64,000 nucleotides of DNA from CAVZMI01 sp050011775 (GTDB lineage Bacteria; Bacteroidota; Ignavibacteria; UBA10030; CAVZMI01): positions 1 to 64,000 of the forward strand of contig JBEKIL010000001.1 in NCBI GenBank assembly GCA_050011775.1. Reading direction: 5' to 3'. Below, one piece after another: positions 1 to 6,577 of the stretch (position 1 is its first letter; every line of letters starts with the position of its first letter). Position numbers and translations under genes: made by a program. The notes under the pieces were generated by a model that saw only the letters and a list, made by a program, of their open reading frames with translations, was not told the origin of the DNA and did no database searches.

Positions 1-783
1 GACGGTGCCTCCGATAGCTGCAGCATCCATATCAGGCGTAACTGTCTTGAAGACTTCTATACCTTCCAGCGAGCTAGATGAAATCATACTCATGTCTACC
101 GAACGGCCACCAGGATTGTTCGAACGCTTAGCATAATCACCATTGGTGATAGAAAAGCTGCCTGCATCGTTTGCGGGTATTGGTACCCCATCAATGGTGA
201 TGGAATTATATTTTGGTTCAAGTCCACGAATAACCACTTGCGTGGCTTCACCGCCGTTCCGTACAACTGAAACACCGGGCAATCGTCCGACGGATTCCGC
301 TGCGTTTGCATCAGGGAGTTCCTGTATACGTGCGGATGATACCGCATTCATAATGTTATCTGCTGTCAGCTGTCGATTGATGGCTGAATTTTGACCGCTT
401 GCCTGGGCCGTTACGATCATTTCGGCTGTCGTAACGTTTATGGCCTCCATTTTTATGTTTTTCTCGAGTTGTTCACCCTCTTTCACTTCGATTTTCACCG
501 TGATCGTTTTATAACCGATATAGGAGACTCGTAAGGAGTATGAACCCGGCGGTACAGACGGGAGAATGAACGTCCCGTCAATGATCGTCGTCGTTCCGAT
601 AGCTTTTCCTTCGAGCATAACAACCGCGCCGTAGAGTGGTGCATTCGCACTGGCGTCAATGACCTTACCAGAAATTTTTCCGGAGGTTTGCGCAAAGCCA
701 TCGACTGTAAGGATGGATAAGAAAATCAGGAAGATGGCGAATCCATGATTTTTTCTTTTGAAATATTTCTTATTCTTTTGCAT
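1..783 (-). CDS. TonB-dependent receptor, N-terminal part (cut by window edge)
   Basis: This outer-membrane receptor imports large ligands, usually oligosaccharides, using TonB energy. The 261 visible codons show a signal peptide (about residues 13-32, ending GFAQ), a carboxypeptidase-regulatory-like beta-sandwich (about 35-115) and most of the plug, with the motifs 'QELPDANAAESVGRLPGV' and 'VVIRGLEP'. The barrel lies beyond the left edge. The ATG at 781-783 has a GGAGAG ribosome site just upstream. The plug matches the second receptor of this window (37618-40746) closely, so they are paralogues of the SusD-independent class. Its upstream region carries two LacI-type palindromes, which fits a sugar-responsive receptor. 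The substrate is not identifiable. Confidence 0.9.
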   Translation of the reverse strand, partial: MQKNKKYFKRKNHGFAIFLIFLSILTVDGFAQTSGKISGKVIDASANAPLYGAVVMLEGKAIGTTTIIDGTFILPSVPPGSYSLRVSYIGYKTITVKIEVKEGEQLEKNIKMEAINVTTAEMIVTAQASGQNSAINRQLTADNIMNAVSSARIQELPDANAAESVGRLPGVSVVRNGGEATQVVIRGLEPKYNSITIDGVPIPANDAGSFSITNGDYAKRSNNPGGRSVDMSMISSSSLEGIEVFKTVTPDMDAAAIGGTV

Positions 784-906
784 TTCAACTCTCCAATGGT
801 TTTTACATTTCCATTTTTTCGAGTTTCAAGTTTCTCACGGTACTAGGGATTACGTACACATACTTTTTTCTTGTTGACCCACGGTTTCATCATTTATAGT
901 TTTATC

Positions 907-918
907 GCAAACGTTTGC
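907..918. promoter_or_regulatory. LacI-family-type operator O1
   Basis: gcaaacgtttgc is a perfect 12-base palindrome with the central CG and flanking AAA/TTT typical of LacI/GalR-family operators. It lies about 125 bases upstream of the receptor start on the minus strand. No LacI-family gene is present in the window, so the regulator would be encoded elsewhere. Confidence 0.6.
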
Positions 919-1103
919 ATTACTGGATACAATTTTTCACGTTTCTTTCTTCATCGTTGCAATCTCTGGATTTTTTTCTCTGCGTTGATGAGTATTTATT
1001 TTCCTGTAATTCTCTATACTCGAAACATTGTCGTCGAATTCAAGTAATAGCTCCTTGACGTTCGAGGCAGGTGAAACTTCATGCATCAGCCCGAGCTTCT
1101 ATC

Positions 1104-1117
1104 TGCAAACGTTTGCA
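1104..1117. promoter_or_regulatory. LacI-family-type operator O2
   Basis: tgcaaacgtttgca is a perfect 14-base palindrome and contains the whole O1 core. A long palindrome repeated twice in one intergenic region is unlikely by chance. The centre-to-centre distance of about 198 bases would allow DNA looping or separate control of the two divergent genes. Confidence 0.65.
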
Positions 1118-1433
1118 AAAATTGGGAAAAAATGTTCATTCCACAACCGGTCCAATAAGGTTGATGGAAAATGAAAGATATATTTTCTTCCGGAAGATGA
1201 CCGAGAAAAATATATCCGGCAAAAACGTAGAAAAGATAATCATCTGCAAAATTGAAAATCCCCTCTATTGGTGGATTTGCCCTGGGAACGAAAAAATACA
1301 ACAATATTTATTGCTATTTAGACGATTTTGCAATATAAAAACCGTTATATAACCGTTTCTTAACGTTTAGAGGGGTTTTTTATCCAATAATATGGAGTTT
1401 GAACTTGATATTGTTTTCTGATATCTTCTGAAC

Positions 1434-2744
1434 ATGGCAGATAATAACAATACGGCAATCCCTTCGAATAAAGAGATAAAAACAATCGTCAATACGGTAT
1501 TGCAGAGTAAGATTTTTAAAGATTCACCGATCTATTCAAATCTGCTGTTGTATCTTACCCAGGCTACACTCTCTAAAAATATTCCGAAAGAAACCACCAT
1601 TGCAATTGACCTTTTTGGCAAGGACACCAGTTTTAATTCCAATAAAGATTCTACGGTACGCCACCATATCCTTGTGCTGAGAAATAAGCTCGATGAGTAC
1701 TATTTGAACGAAGGCAAAAAAGATAAATTTCGATTGGTCATCCCAAAAGGTCACTATGAGATTCAAATCATTCAAGCTGCGAATGGACAACCCAAAATCG
1801 AAAATCGTTTCTTCTCTTTTTTAAAACGTTGGGAAGTAGTCGTAATTCTTCTTCTGATATGCATTAATCTTTTCTTGATCTTTCGTCAATTCTCTCTGAA
1901 CTCATCATCGCCTTCTCCCCAAGCTACCTATTCAGTCTACCCCGAAGATCAGGTGTGGGGATCGTTCTTTAAGAATGGCTATCCTGTTTCCATTATTATC
2001 GGAGATGATTTTTGGATGGATGAGTACCGCCCCGATTACAAACGATATCGGAATGTTCGGGACTGGAATATTTCTTCAGAGAATGATTTAACCGATTTTC
2101 TATTGAAATATCCGAAAGCAAATCTATCGAAATCGGAAATAACAGGGATCCCTTTCGGAGGCGAATATAATTTAATGGATATCTTTCATGTTGTTTATCA
2201 TTTTCAAAACAATGTGTCATTATTCATGTCTTCTGCCATCACTCTTGATAATCTTCGAGATCATAACATTATTTATATCGGTGAATTCAAGAATTTACGA
2301 ATCTTAAACAAAATATTTTACAAAACACCTATCCGCTATCAATATACTCCCGATGAGCGGTTGTTTATCCTTGATGAAAAAAACAATATCGCAAAATCAT
2401 TCCTCCGCATCCAAGCACCCTACGAACAACAAAATAAATACAATATTGATTACTCATTGTTAATTAAGATGCCCGGTTTTTCTAAGGAAAATTTCATGTT
2501 CATTGTGGGTTTCGGTTACGGCGGTCGCGTGGAACGGACAAAAATGCTGGCAAATTCCGAATTACGGAAGAAATTCATCGAAGATATTAAGAAAATCAAT
2601 GCATCTGTGCCCGAATATTTTATCGCTCTCTTTGAAGTAAAGAGCATCGAAAGAACGGGGTTTACAAATGAATTGAAATATTTCAAGGAAATACCACGAG
2701 ATTTCTTTACAGAACAAAAACAGGATAGTAGTATGAAGAATTAA
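1434..2744 (+). CDS. Membrane-anchored winged-helix-like putative regulator
   Basis: The 436-residue protein has three parts. Residues 10-112 resemble the winged-helix-like N-terminal domain found ahead of TPR or cyclase domains in other bacteria, with the hallmark 'VLRNKLDEYY' followed by 'FRLVIPKGHYEI'. Residues 134-151 form one clear transmembrane helix after a basic RW stretch. Residues 170-436 form an extracytoplasmic domain I do not recognise. The layout, with a cytoplasmic DNA-binding-like domain, one helix and a periplasmic sensor, recalls ToxR/CadC-type one-component regulators. It is divergent from a TonB-dependent receptor, so control of that receptor is the natural guess. The ATG has no strong ribosome site. 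The function is inferred; the domain order is visible. Confidence 0.6.
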   Translation: MADNNNTAIPSNKEIKTIVNTVLQSKIFKDSPIYSNLLLYLTQATLSKNIPKETTIAIDLFGKDTSFNSNKDSTVRHHILVLRNKLDEYYLNEGKKDKFRLVIPKGHYEIQIIQAANGQPKIENRFFSFLKRWEVVVILLLICINLFLIFRQFSLNSSSPSPQATYSVYPEDQVWGSFFKNGYPVSIIIGDDFWMDEYRPDYKRYRNVRDWNISSENDLTDFLLKYPKANLSKSEITGIPFGGEYNLMDIFHVVYHFQNNVSLFMSSAITLDNLRDHNIIYIGEFKNLRILNKIFYKTPIRYQYTPDERLFILDEKNNIAKSFLRIQAPYEQQNKYNIDYSLLIKMPGFSKENFMFIVGFGYGGRVERTKMLANSELRKKFIEDIKKINASVPEYFIALFEVKSIERTGFTNELKYFKEIPRDFFTEQKQDSSMKN

Positions 2745-3172
2745 ACCTGAGAGCAATAAGTGACCACTTTTAATTCCGAGAGTAGCCTTCTCTTGTCAGT
2801 TTTATTTCAATGTGATAACTCTTCGTCATTCTCCGATACTTTCAATACCTCTACCGTGCTCTCGTTCCGAAAAGATTAAAAATTATTTTCTTCCCTGCAA
2901 AAATTTTTTGAATGAAGTGGTAAATTCTTACTTCTCAGAAAATGCTACACTTTTATTGATGAAGATTTTATGTGTTGATCAGAACAAATACTAAAAGTTG
3001 AAAGATAATTGTATGTCTACAGACCATTTTGGACCAATTGGGTTAAAAATTAATAGAGATTTTTCGGAATTTCAGACACCTCAAATGAGAAATCATACAG
3101 AAATCTCAACAAAATCGATCAAACTGGAATAAAAACACTCCTTTTGATTATGTCCCGTTGGGGACACTAGTA

Positions 3173-3207
3173 AATTATGAATTGTGAATTATGAATTATG
3201 AATTGTG
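3173..3207. repeat. Five tandem heptamers (aattatg/aattgtg)
   Basis: Five consecutive 7-base units read aattatg, aattgtg, aattatg, aattatg, aattgtg. Such short AT-rich arrays look like slippage products in non-coding DNA. No function is evident. Confidence 0.75.
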
Positions 3208-3239
3208 AATGTAAAATTGACCGAAGAATATGTTAATAG

Positions 3240-3272
3240 AAGCCGGATTCTCTATGAGGTCTGGCTTTTTTT
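3240..3272 (+). terminator. Rho-independent terminator-like hairpin
   Basis: aagccgga (3240-3247) pairs with tctggctt (3260-3267) through one G-U pair, and the T run continues to 3272. This is a canonical shape for a plus-strand intrinsic terminator. No plus-strand gene ends close to it; the nearest ends at 2744. It could end a long 3' leader or a lost transcript. Confidence 0.55.
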
Positions 3273-3390
3273 GTAACCACCACATATTCCATGATTTTTA
3301 GAAAACCTATCGTTCTTCATTCAACATCCATAAATCATTATTAACACTCTCTCATCATCCTTAATTTATTATCGACAAGATCGCACTTGA

Positions 3391-3592
3391 TATGCTATTG
3401 ATTCCAAACTTCTGCCAATGTATATTATTGGCAGAATCGTGGATGTTTGCCGTGCCATTCCTGATGTCGTCGTGCGTCTCGGCGCCAGAGTTTCACGGAT
3501 TAACGACATTCAATCCCTCTGAAGTCTATATTGCCATTCCTCACGTTGGTAAATCTTCTAAAATACATTACCCGCTGGTAGGGGTAATGTGA
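3391..3592 (+). pseudogene. Remnant of AbiEi-type antitoxin
   Basis: A conserved stretch of the AbiEi antitoxin family survives in two frames. The frame starting at 3391 gives 'IVDVCRAIPDVVV', resembling the family's segment before the conserved 'SAL' motif. After a frameshift near 3476-3486, the other frame gives 'FHGLTTFNPSEVYIAIP', close to the family's 'FHGLTT-NP-EVWIAIP' block, and stops at 3590-3592. The N-terminal DNA-binding domain and the C-terminus are missing. The remnant sits 54 bases upstream of an AbiEii toxin gene, the usual order of the pair. I recognise the family from memory; an alignment would settle it. Confidence 0.65.
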
Positions 3593-3646
3593 AAAATTAG
3601 AGTTATATAAAAACATATTATTTCAATCTATCTTGGAAAAATCCAC

Positions 3647-4564
3647 ATGGCAATGAATTCTCAAAAGAACCGAAGTAACCTGGGTGCATCTGTCCGTGCA
3701 CGTCTTCTTACTCTTGCAAGGAAGAATAACCGTGACCATAACGCTCTTCTTGTCCAGTATGCTCAGGAGCGTTTTCTTTACCGGCTTTCGCTCTCGCCGC
3801 ACAGGGACAATTTTATACTAAGAGGAGCATTACTTTTCATTTCATATAATCTACCATTGAACCGGCCAACGAAGAATATCGATTTCCTGGCTCAGGGAAT
3901 CAATCAAGATCTCGGCAGCTTGAAGAAAGTTTTTCTTTCCATTGCGGGAATTCATGTGGAAGATGGTATTGAGTTTCCATCTACCAGCATTACGGTTGAA
4001 AATATCAAGGATGATATAGAATACAGTGGAGTAAGAGTGCGCTTGAAAGGTACTATCGGTGGCGCTGCTTGTTCTTTGCAGGTTGATATCGGTTTCAAGG
4101 ATATTATCGTTCCGGGTCCTATTAGTGCAGATTTCCCGACACTCCTCGATTTCCCGGTCCCTAATCTGAAAGTCTATTCGCTTGAGTCTGTTGTCGCTGA
4201 AAAATTTGAATTGATCGTCAAGTTTAATTCCCTTTCAAGCCGGGCAAAGGATTTCTACGATATAAATTTCTTAGCGTCCGTACAACCCTTTGCCATGGCA
4301 AATCTCAAAGAAGCGATGGTCACCACATTTAAACAACGAGGAACCGACATAGACAGCAGGAAAGCCATTTTTAAAAAATCATTCCGCAATGACGAACAAA
4401 TGAATACATTCTGGACTACTTTCCTGAAACGAAACTCGCTCGATTTGTCTATTTCATTTTCTCAAGTCGTGAAAAATTTAGAAAATTTTATTGAACCAAT
4501 CTTCGAAGATAATACACAGCAAATGATGTGGCAGCCAGATACACAAAAATGGGTATTAAAATAG
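3647..4564 (+). CDS. AbiEii/AbiGii-type nucleotidyltransferase toxin, probably inactive
   Basis: The 305-residue protein belongs to the DUF1814/AbiEii nucleotidyltransferase family, toxins of type IV toxin-antitoxin and abortive-infection systems. Visible blocks are 'ERFLYRLSLSPHRDNFILRGALLF' split over residues 41-64, 'RPTKNIDFLA' (73-82), the 'VDIGFKD' block and the C-terminal 'VVAEKFELIVK...SRAKDFYDIN' block. The family's catalytic D-x-D appears here as N77-I-D79, with codon AAT at 3875-3877 where GAT is expected, which should impair catalysis. The neighbouring antitoxin is broken. A toxin that no longer needs an antitoxin is consistent with both defects. The ATG at 3647 has only a weak ribosome site. 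Confidence 0.8.
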   Translation: MAMNSQKNRSNLGASVRARLLTLARKNNRDHNALLVQYAQERFLYRLSLSPHRDNFILRGALLFISYNLPLNRPTKNIDFLAQGINQDLGSLKKVFLSIAGIHVEDGIEFPSTSITVENIKDDIEYSGVRVRLKGTIGGAACSLQVDIGFKDIIVPGPISADFPTLLDFPVPNLKVYSLESVVAEKFELIVKFNSLSSRAKDFYDINFLASVQPFAMANLKEAMVTTFKQRGTDIDSRKAIFKKSFRNDEQMNTFWTTFLKRNSLDLSISFSQVVKNLENFIEPIFEDNTQQMMWQPDTQKWVLK

Positions 4565-4736
4565 AAGCTGTTTTTCACTCGCATGCGTTCACAGATCACA
4601 CTTAGGTTAATATTTTTTCCATTTCCGCGACTCGAACGTCGTAGCAAGACCAGGATATCATAGTACCCACTCGCGAACGGTCTTCCTATGGAAGGCATTT
4701 CGATCCACTCAAAATTCACAACTCACAATATAAAAT

Positions 4737-5231
4737 TTACTGGGCTTTCCCCATATTCACCACATAGCCTTCGACCATCAAGAGATTTTTCTCGCCCGCC
4801 TGTTTTATAACGCTCAGCAGCCGGTCCATCTTCACCACCTCTTCCAGCTGTTCATCGATGAACCATTGCAAAAAACTCTGCGCGAGGTAGTCATTCTGTT
4901 TGACGGCCAGGTCCATGAGAGCTGTGATCTGGCGAGTGACTTCACGTTCCCAGTTCAACGCGGCTTGAAGGGCGTCTTCGGCAGTTGCGAATGTTGGCAC
5001 TGGTGCCGGAATTGTAGGGATTTGAAGCTCGCCTTGCGTATCGAGAAGATACTTGACGAACTTCATGGCATGTTGTTTTTCTTCATCGGCCTGCTCGAAG
5101 AAGAGCTTGGCTAGCAAATTCAGCTTGCGCTGCTCAAAATGGGCGGCGATGCTTATATACTGCATGCTGGCGCCGAATTCGTGTCCGATTTGTTCATTAA
5201 ACGCCTTTGAAAGGTCTCGACTAATTAACAC
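4737..5231 (-). CDS. ftnA: Bacterial non-haem ferritin
   Basis: Ferritin stores iron in the cytoplasm as a 24-subunit shell, oxidising Fe(II) at a di-iron centre. The 164-residue protein is full length and keeps the ferroxidase ligands at E18, E51, H54, E95 and Q128, the E. coli FtnA pattern shifted by one, with motifs 'GHEFGASMQY', 'EEKQHAMKF' and 'DEQLEE'. The start is GTG at 5229-5231, chosen because AAGGAG lies six bases upstream; no in-frame ATG is near. It stands alone, flanked by the AbiE remnant and a palindrome-rich gap, and has no link to the polysaccharide genes. Confidence 0.95.
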   Translation of the reverse strand: MLISRDLSKAFNEQIGHEFGASMQYISIAAHFEQRKLNLLAKLFFEQADEEKQHAMKFVKYLLDTQGELQIPTIPAPVPTFATAEDALQAALNWEREVTRQITALMDLAVKQNDYLAQSFLQWFIDEQLEEVVKMDRLLSVIKQAGEKNLLMVEGYVVNMGKAQ

Positions 5232-5530
5232 GGTATTCTCCTTTTTGTGATGTAATAGATACTCTTTAATAATTGATTTTCTAGTACGCTATTAATAACA
5301 CTAAGGGGTGTATAAAAAATTCCCGGATGGAACCACCGGTACCCTTTAGTTTATACAGGGGGGAAACAGGGAGGGTAGGGATTGGAAGGTAGTGTTGTAG
5401 GTTTGTATGTCCATTGGAGTCGTGGACTTGGTGGCTTCTGATTCTCTATTTAATAGAACGAAATTGGGTTACAGGTATCGGGTGGGATGAAATTAGATTT
5501 GTAATGCTATTGCCACGACCTTTCCTGCCT

Positions 5531-5596
5531 GCTCGCCGACGCCCGAAGGGCTTAGGCGAGTCTGCTCGCCGACGCCCGAAGGGCTTAGGCGAGTCT
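5531..5596. repeat. Two tandem 33-base palindromic units
   Basis: The same 33 bases occur at 5531-5563 and 5564-5596 without a mismatch. Inside each unit ctcgcc pairs with ggcgag and gccc pairs with gggc, giving a two-part hairpin around a gaa loop. The shape is that of REP-type elements. Transposase RayT is not encoded in the window. Confidence 0.8.
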
Positions 5597-5771
5597 GCCT
5601 GCCGACTTGTCCGCCGAAGTTCGTTTTGTTAATGCAGGTGGAAGTGAAACGAAGGCGTGGTCTGCCGAAATCCGCCAACCTGTCCGTCGAAGCGTAGCGA
5701 AGACGGAAGGCGGAAGGTGGTGGAAAAGATACTGAAGCTTAAAGAGGGCTTTAGTCCTACATTTATTTTAT

Positions 5772-5789
5772 GAGGGGTTGAAACCCCTC
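5772..5789. repeat. Short perfect hairpin
   Basis: gaggggt (5772-5778) pairs with acccctc (5783-5789) across a four-base loop, followed on the plus strand by a T/C-rich run. It may act as a bidirectional terminator or be a repeat relic. No gene ends next to it. Confidence 0.5.
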
Positions 5790-5811
5790 GTTTTCTCTCC
5801 TTTTTGTATCT

Positions 5812-5856
5812 ACGAGCTACTCGCCTCGCTCCGCTTCGGCGGAGCGGGAAGCTCGT
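5812..5856. repeat. Two-part hairpin with UUCG tetraloop
   Basis: acgagct (5812-5818) pairs with agctcgt (5850-5856). Inside it, cgctccgc (5827-5834) pairs perfectly with gcggagcg (5839-5846) around a ttcg tetraloop. This is a very stable structure at RNA level. It belongs to the palindrome cluster between ferritin and the hypothetical gene at 6007. Confidence 0.7.
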
Positions 5857-6006
5857 GGCAATAGACGGACCTATCCACCAGGTATTCTAGCTGAAGATAA
5901 TCGCTGACGACCGCGGGGATCAAAACCAAATCCCGAGTGAGAAAACCGTTTTGACGGTTTACTTCATCGCTGTTTTGGCTTTACCAAAAACAACAAAGGA
6001 CATCTA

Positions 6007-6438
6007 TCAGTTATTCTGTCCCGGCAATCCTTTCGGAAACAAGAGTACAATATCGGGTGTATCCGGTGTATGTTCTATGAGCTTTTGTATATCATTCATA
6101 TCTCTTCGAAGGGCTTCGCTCAATTTCTTTTTTATTTCCTCTGCATATTTATCGTCCTCAAAAACGGAAGCATAAATTCTATGTATTAATCCATAATAAG
6201 GAAAACAGCTCGTCAGGATTTCATCAAAGAGCAAATCTCCCATTGGATACTCCTGATCGAATATCCAACCTTTTTCAATATCGGGCTTCAAGGTGAAAAC
6301 GATTGGAGCATGTAATCTGATAATCAGTTTTATCGACACCGATCCGATTTCGTCGAATAATTTCGCTGCTTCATCTTTATTTCGGGCATTGCACACGCTC
6401 AGCGTTCCATCAGCCCATCGATATGCATAGTTTGGCAT
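6007..6438 (-). CDS. Small hypothetical protein
   Basis: The 143-residue protein is not recognised. It starts MPNYAYRWADGTLSVC, a pattern resembling small proteins whose N-terminus reads 'RWPDGTVSIV-A', followed by an 'LFDEIG' segment. No signal peptide, transmembrane helix or catalytic motif is apparent; it looks soluble, with an acidic, helical C-terminal half (about 95-125). The ATG at 6436-6438 lacks a clear ribosome site. The function is unknown, but intact length and ordinary codon use support a real gene. Confidence 0.6.
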   Translation of the reverse strand: MPNYAYRWADGTLSVCNARNKDEAAKLFDEIGSVSIKLIIRLHAPIVFTLKPDIEKGWIFDQEYPMGDLLFDEILTSCFPYYGLIHRIYASVFEDDKYAEEIKKKLSEALRRDMNDIQKLIEHTPDTPDIVLLFPKGLPGQNN

Positions 6439-6554
6439 TGGAGTGTCTTCGATAGTTCTATTAGAGAGAACGAAAACGGGTTACAATGATGTTGGAGAAT
6501 CAATTTTGAGGGGATAAATGGGATATGTTTTGGGTGTTATTGTGAGATTCCATG

Positions 6555-6577
6555 GAGACATCCTAACGGGACGTCTC
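6555..6577. terminator. Hairpin at the glgX stop codon
   Basis: gagac (6555-6559) pairs with gtctc (6573-6577), with inner cc/gg pairs. It touches the glgX stop codon (6577-6579). It resembles a short palindromic repeat I associate with this phylum and may end glgX transcription, although the T run is weak. Confidence 0.4.

Larger units (their letters stand above)
784..1433. other. Divergent intergenic region with paired operators
   Basis: This 650-base AT-rich gap separates the left-edge receptor from the divergent putative regulator at 1434. It holds two near-identical palindromes (907-918 and 1104-1117) about 198 bases apart. I see no convincing gene in it. An open frame at 1071-1352 covers one palindrome, lacks a ribosome site and resembles nothing I know. 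Confidence 0.6.
2745..3390. other. Gene-poor AT-rich stretch with short hairpins
   Basis: No supported gene was found in these 646 bases. The stretch holds a perfect hairpin (tgtccc at 3151-3156 pairing with gggaca at 3161-3166), a heptamer tandem repeat and a terminator-like hairpin, all listed separately or here. A 60-codon open frame at 2812-2994 has no ribosome site or recognisable domain. Confidence 0.5.
5232..6006. other. Palindrome-rich intergenic region
   Basis: This 775-base gap has no supported gene. From about 5500 it becomes GC-richer and is packed with hairpin-forming sequence: a duplicated 33-base palindromic unit (5531-5596), a 7-base stem at 5772-5789 and a strong two-part hairpin at 5812-5856. 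Open frames across it are simply read-through of the repeats. It looks like an accumulation of REP-like elements. Confidence 0.6.

Noticed and set aside
1071..1352. 93-codon open frame between the divergent receptor and regulator genes
   Set aside because: It runs through a perfect LacI-type palindrome, has no ribosome site and shows no recognisable domain; chance frame in AT-rich DNA.
5531..5596. Possible CRISPR array
   Set aside because: The two 33-base copies abut with no spacer and each is a hairpin in itself; no cas genes nearby.
5414..5678. Open frames on both strands in the palindrome cluster, with repeated residues
   Set aside because: The residue repeats are only translation of the duplicated 33-base palindrome; no start signal.
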